Shown in pieces: positions 13,101 to 22,923 of a DNA stretch of 64,000 nt (its first letter is position 1; each line of letters opens with the position of its first letter). This DNA comes from Ulva prolifera. Taxonomy: Eukaryota > Chlorophyta > Ulvophyceae > Ulvales > Ulvaceae. The stretch lies in the NCBI GenBank assembly GCA_023078555.1, contig CM041196.1, positions 1,054,001-1,118,000 on the forward strand, read 5' to 3'. The notes beneath the pieces are model-generated. The model had not been told where the DNA came from, did not search any database, and saw only the letters and a list, made by a program, of their open reading frames with translations. A program made the translations under genes and the position numbers.

Positions 13101-16100
13101 CGTACATGCTGAACCACCTCGGCGGCACCCTCTTCAACGCCGCCGGCGGCCGCTGCACGGACGGCATCTGGATGGCAGTGGAGTTTGCGCACCTGTCTGG
13201 GGACTCTGAGGATGAGGAGACGGCGGTGGTGTTTCTGGACTGCGAGGGCATCGGGTCGCCGCAGCGGCACGAGGTGGAGGACATGCTGCACTGCCTCCTC
13301 GTCGGCGCCGTGTCGAGTTTGACGCTGTTTAAGAGCCACTTTGCGTTCACAAAGTGCGCTCACTGGGATGCCTTGCATTGCAGGTGACCTAACGATTGCG
13401 ACCCTAATGCCGAGCACTGTTAGATGACACACCGAACTACCGCTACACAGGGCCATGCGCTGTGTTGAGATTCCCCATTGCAAGATTCCCCACCCATTGT
13501 GTGGGTGGCTGTCAATATGAAGTGTTAGAATTGATTGCCCTAAGAGCTACGCGCACTTTCTCAGTCACGTCGCGGCACTCCGGACAACGGAGGGTGGCCC
13601 TTGCTCAGAAAGTGATTGCACGCTGGCACACGCTGAGTGCAGGGACCTGAAGGAGACTCTGAGGCGCCTCAACAAAGGCGCCGGCAAACTCGCCGACCTC
13701 TGCGGAACCACCACCACTGCAGCTGCAGTCCCCAAGCCACCTCAGGCTGCTGCCCCCCGCCCTGCTGCCGACTCTCCGGCGTCCGCGCCCGCCACTGGCA
13801 GCACTGCCGCGGCTGAGCGGCAGCTGTTCCGGGGGGGAATCATGTTCTGTCTGAAGGACGTGCCTGCCGAGCCGGGCATCATGAGCAGCACCATCAGAGA
13901 CTTTGAGGTGGGCCTGGGCAGCATGGTCAGCGGCGGGGATGACTTTGTGTCGGCCATCTTCAACAACACCCTTGCCGTCGCTGCATTTCCGAGCCTGCAG
14001 CAGCAGACTGGAGCCGCCAGCGCCGCGGCTGGTAGAGGCGCCTTCTACTTGACACTGCGCCAGGTACGCTTGTAAACACACGGCCGCGCGGTCACACAGC
14101 GCTGTGCACATGCATGTCTTGGAAAGGCCATGAGCCATTGTTCTGTTACGACTGTGGTCCTCGCATAGATAGCTATGAAGTCGAATTGTTTATGCATGCG
14201 CAACATGCTTCAGCAGTTAAGTCACCGACGCCATACAGAGAGCTTGGTTCCCGGACTCATTGAGGGACTGATTAAGGCTGCGGGTCACCGCATGCATGCT
14301 GACTGTGCAGGAATGCCTGGGGCGTATGCAGCGACCCGACTGTCCTGCGTACAAGAGCGGGCCGGACGCTGTGTACATGCTCAAGATGATGCTGCTCAAG
14401 ATGGCACACAAGGACTGGACCGCTATCGACCGGCAGCTCATCGTGTCCAAGGCGAACCGCCTGCGGGCGCTGATGCCGGCCGTGGTGCATCACGGATGCG
14501 AGGGCATCCTCGGTGGCGACGGGACACTCACGGGGGCCATGCCCCTGGCTGCTGGTGCGTACGTACTATGAGCGGAGCATGCATGCGCTGTACGTACACA
14601 TGTTTGCCAGCTGACAGTTAGATGCTGTCAAGATCATACATGAAGCATTTGCATGGAGGCGTGCAGTCTGGGAGCGAGCGCTGAGATCGTGGACTTGGAT
14701 TCGGATGCAATGCGCATGCTTTCTGAGCCGAGTATCAGGCAATACGTGGGCATGTGTACGGATGTTCGTACATCCGATTTGGGGTGGCAGTTTCAGAACG
14801 TTAACTACTCGAGTTTGCAGCCTCACAACACACCGCCGTGCTGCATGCACTCGCATGGACACCCACAATGCCAGCTCTGATCATCGTGCTGTGGACTACA
14901 ACGCAGTGCATAGGAGTACGCCAGGTGATGCTGCGTGCTGTGCACAGCCATGAACATGTGCAGGAAAACAGCAGCTGTCTCCAGACGCTGCGGATCGGGA
15001 CCAGGTCACGTTCGACGTTCTGCTGCCGCCCGATGCCGCAGAGGCAGCGCAGAAGGTGCTCCTTGCACACAACAGCAAAGCTGTGTCCGGCGGCTGGGAC
15101 AGTCAGCTCCGGATAAACGTGAAGCAGGCTCTCCGTGGCGCTGCAGCTGGTGGCGACGGTGCGGCCACGCCGCCACCCGCCTGTGCGCAGCTTGAGGGCA
15201 GCACTGTGGAACACATTCGTACAAATGGTGCAGAGGACGACGAGAGTGAGAGAAGCACTGAAGACGCCACGCCGGCTGAACAGGGTGCGGAGGGCAAATC
15301 TGCATCAGCATCAATCTCAGGCGGAGGTGACCGCAACGGTGGAGCGGGGCCATCATCATCGCCTGCTGACAAGCCAAGCTCGTCCAGCAACGGAGCGCCA
15401 CTGCAGGTGCGCAATTCACAAGCGGTGTCTGCTGAACACGTGGGCACTCCCAGGCATTCGTGGACGTGTGCCGGATAGTGCACTGCAGAGCATCATCGAT
15501 GCAATATCAACAAGCAGTGAGCTGGTGTCTCGCAGCATGCCTCATGCAGCCTCGCAACATGTCAGCCGTTTGTGTGCCTTGTGTTAAGTAAAGTAAATCT
15601 GAATTGTGTGAACAAATGAGCTCTTTATCACAAGTACCCTTCCAAAAGATCCGGAGCTGCACATGACAGCCGCATGGCTGTCTGTGCAGTGGACATGTAC
15701 AATCAAGATGCCGGACCACGAGCTGAGGCTAGGCAGCCTCGCCCCCGAGGCCGGCATCACGGGGGGCGTGCTGGTGGTGCATGAAGCGCTTCTGCAGGAG
15801 GACCTGCGCTCCCTGAGAGCGCTGCTGATCAACCAGCTGCATCTGGACAGGCCTGACAAGGACCCTGGGCAGTTCAGGTGTGCTGGCCACAGCTCTCGGC
15901 GAGTGGTGCAGCAAGCATCGGAGTTATTGCTGAGCGCCGCTATCAAAATTGGCTAGTCGATGTGGCGCCGTGGCACTCGAGCTATGATGGATTCAGCGCT
16001 CGAGCTCGAGCATAGAGCGCTCGAGCCCCATGCATGTAGTAGCGTCTAATCATGCACTGCCAAGGGCATGATACAGCTGTAGCACAAGTCAAGCATCCGG

Positions 16101-19100
16101 CACAAGTCAAGCATCCGGCACAAGTCAAGCATCCGGCGGCATCCACCGCAGCCGAAGCGCACCGGACCTGGTCTGGGTATGATGGCAATGTGGGCGCGTG
16201 AGTATGTACATGTGCAGGCTGCTTCAGGCGGCGCTGCAGGGGCTGGTGCAGGGCCTGCTGCGGCGCCGCCGCGCGGTCGCGACGGCGTGGCTCGCGCGCG
16301 CCACGGAGGCCATTGCAGACACCCCCGAGACCTCCGAGCTGCAGTCCGCCCTCGCCGACCACCTCGGCCGCCTCGACGCCGCCTGGCAGGTCTGCGGCGC
16401 CACCTGCGCCGACTGCCTGCTGCCGTGCTGCGTGCTGGGCAGCCACGCGCAGCACAGCTGCGGCACGGACCACCGCTGCCATGCGACCTGCGACTTCTGC
16501 AGCACCCACGCCACAATGACCCGCAGCCGGGGTGGTAGCGTGAACCGCTGCGGGGGAAAGGCGGGGCATGGGGGCTGCCACATGTGCCGGGAGCGGAACC
16601 ACACCTGCGGCAAGCCGTGCGCTCTGAAGGGACGTGCGCTGAATTGCAACGGCAAATGCGCAAAGCCGCCGCGGCATGACGGGGAGTGCGACTGCGAGTG
16701 TGGCAACCACCTGTGCGGCGCCGCCTGCTCGCTCCCGGGCTGCAGGGCTCGCTGCAAGGAGCCATGGGGGGCGCCCCACGATCGCCACAGCTGCGGCGCC
16801 ACCGCCTGCCCCAAGGTATGACTGCGCTCACAAGCGCATGGGAACGGACCGTTCTGAACGGTGCATACCTGCATGCATATGCACGCACGGCGTGTTGAAC
16901 GCCCAGCGGTGCTAGCTGTTCATGCAGGGCGACTCAGAGTGGCCTGAGTCATCGGCAGAACAGAACCCGCTGCGCTACTAGTTATTACATCAAACTGGAT
17001 TAACTTCTCATGATCATGTCATCCGTCCCAACAAACAACTTGATGGCATGCTCAAATTGGAGGTTTTGCTGCCGCATGCAGGTATGCCCACTCTGTGGTG
17101 CAGCTTGTCCTGGTGGCCACTTCCATGCATTGGACGGCCCTGGAAGCCACCACCTCTGCGGTGCGGAGCACTCCTGTGTCGAGCCCGGCTCGAGGCAGCC
17201 GCACACCTGTGACGAGGACGCACATCCCGGCGGCTGCAGCATCGAGGGCGAGATTGAGAAGGTCCTGAAGGTGTTCCAGGGCCGCCGGGACGTGTTCCAG
17301 TACGAGTATGTGACGCGGCAGAACATGCGGCGCAAGGCCTGCACGGTGAAGATCCCCCCCTGGAAGCTGCGCCACGACGGCCCGTGCGGCTGCGGGCGGG
17401 CGGCGGAGGAGCACTACTGCGGGGCGCCCTGCCCCCAGTGCCTCTACAGGTGCGCCCTAGGCTTCGGGATGCTTGCATATGCAAGTGACGTTAGGCATCA
17501 TTGAGCTATCGTTTCTGGTTGCACTGCCTGGTAGCATGTTCTGGTGCTCTGGCATGCAACGGCCGGAGCCTTTGTAGTCCGTTTCACAGAGAAGTAGACG
17601 ATGGTAGCTGTGGAAAGTACTCGTGGAGGATCACTAGTACCCATGCGAGTGTGGACCCGGTCAAACAAGAGTCCGAGTTCTTCAGTGGTATTCCTGCTTG
17701 TCAGGCCCAATAAGCAGCGGGGCCGCGCAGGATGTGAGGTGGTGTGAGGCTACAGGTGCACCAAGGCGGTCGACCATGATGGGCGGCACCGCACGCAACA
17801 CGGCAACATTGCCAACTGCCGCTTTGGAGCCAGCGCCGAGCAGTTCGACCTCGGTGACCACAAGTGCGCTCACAGTGCCTCGCTGCTGTGACACTCGCTG
17901 TGTCAGCACCATCCCCATTCCATTGACACTGATGCTGCAACACTGAATGTCACCACCACTGGATGGGGCCGCTACTCATGTGTGGCTGCCTGAGAATCCG
18001 AATCCGAGAGTCTGCAGTGGAAGATCACGGCTCCGGCTCTGCTGGGACTGCAACGTAATTATGTGTGGCTACCCCCCGGACGAGCTATACGTTGTGTGGC
18101 AAACACCATTGCCACTGCGGTGCAGGTATGCTGTGGGAGACTCTGCGGAGGCCGAGACGTGCGAGAGCTTCTGCAGCAGCTGCGGCCGCGGCCACCTCCA
18201 CTTGCGCCGCTGTGACCCGCACATCTGCCGCAGCGGCACGCATGAGCGGCATGCACGGCACCGCCGCACACTCACGGCCATTCCGCCTGTGGCCAACACC
18301 GCAGACAGCAGCGTTCAGAGCCGCGTGAATGCGTGGAACAGCTTTGAGGACCGCACACGCATGAGCCGTGTGCATTCGTATGCGCAGATGGACGAGGTAA
18401 CCCATGAATATCACTGGGCGAGCCTGGGATTTGAGGACCCTGTGCGGTCCGAGGATGAACGGCGGCAGTTCAGGCTGTGCGGCAACACGTGCGGCAGCAA
18501 GGAGCACCAACAGGTGGGGCCCACCACGCTTCTCTGCATTTGTGCATACACAGCGTGCTCGCGAAGCCGACAGGGCCGCCATCCAAAAAACATAGACAAA
18601 ACAAGAAAACATCACAGATCGTGTGACTCGCCTGCATCTCAGTGCGTTGGCGTTGAACCCAAGGGCATGTAATCCATCGATCCTAGGGTCAGCGCACACA
18701 TCGCACTTGCATGTGTGAGCTACCCGCTTGACCGCTCGAAGCGTACAAGTGACACCGCCGCTCGCGGCCACCCTGCCACAGCAGACTGGCTGCGTCAATC
18801 ACAAGTCTGTGGCAGCGACCACACCTGTTCGAGCAGTCTCTCCCGGTGGCTGACAGCGCCTGATCTGAGTGCAAACGGCGAATGGTCGATGTCCTTCAAG
18901 TTCTGCTGCCTCGCTGCCCGCCACCGGGACCAGGCCATGTAAACCGGCAGACTTGATGTGGCCTGCCACACGCTGGGGCAGCATGGTGGCAGATCTCTGA
19001 TCAGGCATGACGCGGTGCTGCAGGAGGATGGCACTCGAGAGAAGGTTCACTGCCTGCTGCCGGTCATGCATGCCCCCCTGGATCCTGCCGCCGAGCCAAG

Positions 19101-21111
19101 CTTGCACGCCCCCGCCGGCGTGAGGGACGCCTACATCTCCTCCGACGGCTGCCTCTTCCCCTGCAAGTGCGGCCCTGCCTGGTAGTCACTGCACACATTA
19201 TCGTGTAAAGGTGAAAGCAAATAGAATGTTCTGTTTGCTTTCAACTCTACAACACGCCTGCAAGCACTGTTGCTCGCGTTGTAACTGAGATCACTTTGCA
19301 CCCGGCACTGTCGATGGACGGCACTCTCCAGGGCGACTGAAGTGTTCGGTTCCCGTGACCGTGCAATGGAACTGCGCATGTCCGGTGCCCCATTACACAG
19401 AGCACATGTCACAGTGCTGACACAGGAAGGTGGTGACATGCCCTGCAGCTCTGGCCGCATTCGGCAGTTTGCATGCAATGTCTCATGGCGCCGGAGTGCG
19501 GATGAAATGACACTGCCTACCCTTCATGCATTGGGCCAAAGGGATCCTTGCAGCTTGCAGCCTGCATGCACCGGAGCACGTGACGCTGCCGTGCATGTCC
19601 ACGGGCACAGCTCTGCGGAGCTGGCTTGCGGTAGATTCGCCCTGCCACTATGGCAATGACACTCACACGTCAAGCGAGGACGTGCCTGCAGGCACACCGA
19701 GACGATGGATGTGCACACCTTCCTCGTGATTGACCGCTCTTCCAGCATGAAAGCAAAGGCCATCATGCCCGCGAGTGCCGACATCCGCGGCCATGCGGCG
19801 TTCGTGCGAAGTGACCATGACAACGCCCTGGGGGTGGTGTACGAGGCGGCTCACAAGTACGTGCTGGAGCGTGCTGTGCGCGCCCCCCGGGACCTCGTGT
19901 CCTTGATCCCGTTCTGCCACACCGCGGAGTTGCACGTCAGAGGGCTCAGCGTGAAGCAGGCGCCGCAGATGCTGGCGGCGATGCTCGAGGTGGCCCCCTC
20001 TGGAGGAACCAGATTCGACGGAGCTCTGACGAAGTTGGCTGCTTGCGTGGAGGAGGTGCGCTCGGAGACAGCCTGCATCGGTGCACTGCTGTGGCACGAG
20101 GTCGTTCTGCTGTGGCACGAGGTCGTTCTGCTGTGGCACGAGGTCGTTCTGCTGTGGCACGAGGTCGTTCTGCTGTGGCACGAGGTCGTTCTGCTGTGGC
20201 ACGAGGTTGTTCTGCTGTGGCACGAGGTCGTTCTGCTGTGGCATCATGCACACCTTCAGCTTCGGGTGGAATGATCCTGGCTCACAGCGGAATGTGTCAA
20301 TGTTGAGTCGGCAACTGTGTGCGAAGAGCAGGACACCACACCGATGTGTTCACCCCTGACAAGTGGTGACGTGTATGTTCCTGACAAGTGGTGACGTGTA
20401 TGCTGCATATGCACACGGCAACGCTGTGGTCCAGTGTGCCCTTACGCCACAGCCCAGTCACTTCTCTTCTCGGCTGCATTTGGCGCACCACTCAGCGTTG
20501 CGTGTTAGGTGCACCATGCATTGTGTAGAACTTGTGCACTCTAAGCAAGCGCTCCAGGATGAGTGATATCTCACGGCAAGATGATGCAGACATGGGAGGT
20601 GGACGCGCAGGTGTATGATTTCTGGCTGCGTACATGCATGCATGCATCCGCCAGGCACACCGCCAGCCCGAGCGCAGGGCCTGCAGACTGTGCTTGCTGT
20701 GCCAGGCGTGCTGATGTTGACAGCTGCAGCATGTTGCTTGTTGTATCAGTCCCAGGAACACCGACACCATGCATGCAGTGGCGCTCGCTGGGGAACAAGT
20801 GCAAGCCAGTCGCCGTCCTCCTCACGGACAGCCAGGATAATGAGATGGAGAGTGGGATCGAGACTATGCAAGACATCATGAGAGCCGAGCGGGAGCTGCC
20901 GGAGACGGAGCGCCTGACCGTGCATGTGATTGGCTTTGGCCCACACGTCATTCACTCCTACGTAGAGCAGTTGGCGGCTCTGGGAGGGGGGAGCCACATG
21001 GTGTGCCAGGGGGCGCACGACACTGATCGAATCCATTTGATCCGGGCGTTCACGCGTATTGCGGCTCAGCCTGCACTGCAGGTTGCGCTCGTCCCTGATG
21101 CACATGAGTGA
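3745..21111 (+). CDS. Giant GBP/URG4-like GTPase with Cys-rich zinc region and C-terminal VWA domain
   Basis: Proposed exons: 3745-3909, 4570-4780, 4993-5198, 5681-6007, 7056-7425, 7969-8337, 8642-8808, 9504-9779, 10464-10736, 11580-11895, 12327-12564, 12910-13353, 13643-14063, 14311-14554, 14964-15406, 15690-15877, 16218-16815, 17082-17449, 17756-17863, 18126-18513, 19024-19166, 19692-20055, 20779-21111. Every junction keeps phase and the sum is 6,960 nt (2,319 aa). The G domain (about residues 973-1120) has P-loop GPQSLGKS near 1030, the GBP-type TDGIW near 1057 and switch DCEG near 1083. Residues about 1553-2040 are Cys/His-rich with repeated CGxxC and GHxGxC patterns, probably zinc-binding. 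The VWA domain (about 2095-2319) has DRSSS and LLTDS. This order resembles URG4/VLIG-related large GTPases, where GTP binding drives membrane or complex remodelling; the role here is unknown. The first five exons are least certain. The start ATG at 3,745 directly follows an acceptor, so a leader exon probably precedes it. Confidence 0.8.
5359..5410. repeat. Perfect 52-bp palindrome in an intron
   Basis: Twenty-six bases starting AGCGGCAGCATGCATGCTG are followed at once by their exact reverse complement, centred on CCTAGG. It lies in the intron between the exons ending at 5,198 and starting at 5,681 of the giant gene and could form a cruciform or a long RNA hairpin. Confidence 0.95.
8048..8069. 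repeat. Perfect 22-bp palindrome inside a predicted exon
   Basis: CATGATACATG is followed by its exact reverse complement, within exon 7969-8337 of the giant gene. The core is again TGCATGCA-like (ACATGCATGT). Because it lies in an exon, it also encodes part of the protein (around HNMIHACIMG). Confidence 0.9.
11243..11271. repeat. Hairpin with 11-bp stem
   Basis: GCATCGGAGCC and GGCTCCGATGC pair across a 7-base loop, in the intron before the exon at 11,580. No function is evident. Confidence 0.8.
16083..16136 (+). repeat. Three tandem copies of an 18-bp unit
   Basis: The unit CACAAGTCAAGCATCCGG occurs three times without change, just before the acceptor of the Cys-rich exon at 16,218. It is an intronic minisatellite. 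Confidence 0.95.
20086..20243 (+). repeat. 21-bp minisatellite, about 7.5 copies, in the VWA intron
   Basis: The unit GAGGTCGTTCTGCTGTGGCAC repeats with one substitution (GTTGTT in the sixth copy). It begins 30 bases after the donor at 20,055 of the giant gene. Because 21 is a multiple of three, the upstream exon frame stays open through it (repeating WHEVVLL) to a stop at 20,271-20,273. The corresponding intron of the upstream paralogue (348-559) lacks it, so it arose after the duplication or was lost there. Confidence 0.95.
20355..20402 (+). repeat. Two tandem copies of a 25-bp unit
   Basis: CCTGACAAGTGGTGACGTGT plus three further bases occurs at 20,355-20,377 and 20,380-20,402. It lies in the same intron as the 21-bp minisatellite. 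Confidence 0.9.
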
Positions 21112-21957
21112 AGGGGCACACCGGTTCAGAGAATGCCCTGTGTAAAAGTCTGCCTGGTTGAGGCTCCACCGGCATTACGGCAAATTCCTATGACCCCGGA
21201 GAGATCTGCACGTGATATGTGCGGTTCGTCAATGTGCACCTGGATCGGTCCCATTTAGCCGTTGAGCAACTGTGCAGACTTTCGTACGCACAGGTTGTTT
21301 TACGACGCCACCAGTGATTCGCCGCGACCGAAAGTACGACAAAGATTCAGGTTTTGAGCAACAGAGCCATAGCTTTATGAGGGAAACGGGGAGAGGAAAC
21401 CTCTGGCATCTGCATCTGGGATCATAAACCGAGGATTGTGCCCCATGTCATGCAGAGACCGGAATTCTCTGCGGAATTATCGTGCAAATGCCTTGCACTT
21501 GTTCAAGATTTTGTATCATATTTTGGAGCAATGATGCTGTATAATTTGCAGTTTGATCGCCATCTGCTCAGGGGCTGAGTGCCATTGCATGCTCACTGAC
21601 TGTGTGCACAGTGTGCACTGCACACAGATAGGAAAATTACCAGAAGAGCGGGTGCGAACAAACTGAAAATGGCCTACTGCGTGCAGCTGCATCTGCCTGT
21701 ACAACAATCCGCCTACGGTGCGGTCAATACTTGGTTGCAATCCGGCGAGGGAAACAAACCGCCTAACAATTGCAATTCAACAAACCAGTAGGGATACGGT
21801 TAGTCTCCATAGTCGAAGAAATTGTATGCCCGGTGGAAAGTCTCGACAATAAGTCATTGAGGATGAATTTTCCAGCTCATATGCAGCAATCCAAAGTTTG
21901 CTGTGCTTTCATACAGTGGTAATCAGAACATGCGGACATACATTTGACAAAGGCACA

Positions 21958-22115
21958 TGAATGGAAATGGGGGCCGAGGTCCAAAGGACAACGGCAAACC
22001 AAAAATTGTACCGTGAGCAACACCAACTTGTGGTGCCTCACAGCGGCAGCAAGCACAGCAATGCGTCGCTGCCGCCACCGCTCGAGACTGCATGATCTCT
22101 CGCAGCGCCGGTCAG
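21958..22115 (+). other. Conserved leader-type exon, copy B (orphan)
   Basis: This is the second copy of the 158-base block at 1,871-2,028, same length, with 3 substitutions (at offsets near 42, 87 and 134). It again ends at CAG|GTAAGTAT. Similarity continues at a lower level to about 22,580, including patches around CCACGTGGCAG, GCATCGGGTGT and GTGCAGCGT. No exon of the giant GTPase follows; the next gene is the 3' end of pyruvate kinase on the other strand at 22,924. The block starts about 850 bases after the VWA stop codon; copy A starts about 980 bases after its own. It looks like the left end of a third, truncated tandem copy. Confidence 0.55.
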
Positions 22116-22923
22116 GTAAGTATGAGGGATGTAGCTGCGGCTGTCGTGCCGACCCCAACCTGTTTTCGAACTGGGGACCGCCCACTCGGGGTGTTTAACG
22201 CCACGTGGCAGTTCTTGGATGCACAATGGTAATGCCTGTCGTTGTTCGCAGCAAGGCGCAACATAGGCCCACTGCAGACAGCACCGGCTAGCAATCGATA
22301 TTTTTTCTCAAGATTCTGATATGTACAGGCTGTCGTGTAGCTTTTCTAACATATGCTGCGGTTCTGATGATGTTTACCGTATTGCGCTTGCCAACTGGCT
22401 CAGCTGGACTGCATCGGGTGTACTTGTGTTCGCTGCAGAAAACCAAAGTATACTTGAGAATGCAAAACGGTTGCCTTGCTATCTGTGTGGTATCTTGGTC
22501 CGCGCTGTCCGTTGTCAGATGCTCGAGTTCGTGACAGCGTGCAGCGTCGGATACACCATCAGCCCGAGAAAATGTCCTCCCGTAAGTTGTGCATTCATTC
22601 CGGATTGAATTCAAATGTTCGGGAACCATCTTCATCTCGCTTGCAAGGAATCGGGTTCCGGTGCTGGTGAGAGCTTGGCCCTCAACGAGCCAGCGGGCAC
22701 AACAACAGCGGCATCTGGCCAGGCACCAGTTCGATCATCAAAGCAACGACTGCGTTACAATTGTGAGGGTCAACCTGACAAGAGGCTCCAGTCACAGCAC
22801 ATGTGCAGATCCCATGATCCTTGAAAGGGTGTCATTATGCTGCACCATACAGCCTACCAAGACAGTTTCCCAAAATCACTCAACTCCTGAAACAGGCAAG
22901 ATACATACAGCGCCTTCTCGATC

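Noticed and set aside
12818..13483. Long reverse-strand frame (221 codons) opposite the G domain
   Set aside because: It is antisense to the exon with the P-loop, TDGIW and DCEG motifs; such frames arise from GC-rich third positions.
16083..16136. CRISPR-like array
   Set aside because: Three 18-bp copies directly abut each other without spacers, in an intron of a eukaryotic gene; it is a minisatellite.
15982..16888. Two overlapping reverse frames of about 270 codons
   Set aside because: Antisense of the Cys-rich exon 16,218-16,815; Arg/Ala/Gly-rich shadow translation.
18690..19023. Possible extra exons between 18,513 and 19,024 in the giant gene
   Set aside because: The exons on either side join in phase 0 and give a continuous Cys/His pattern (GNTCGSKEHQQ to VHCLLPVMHAP).
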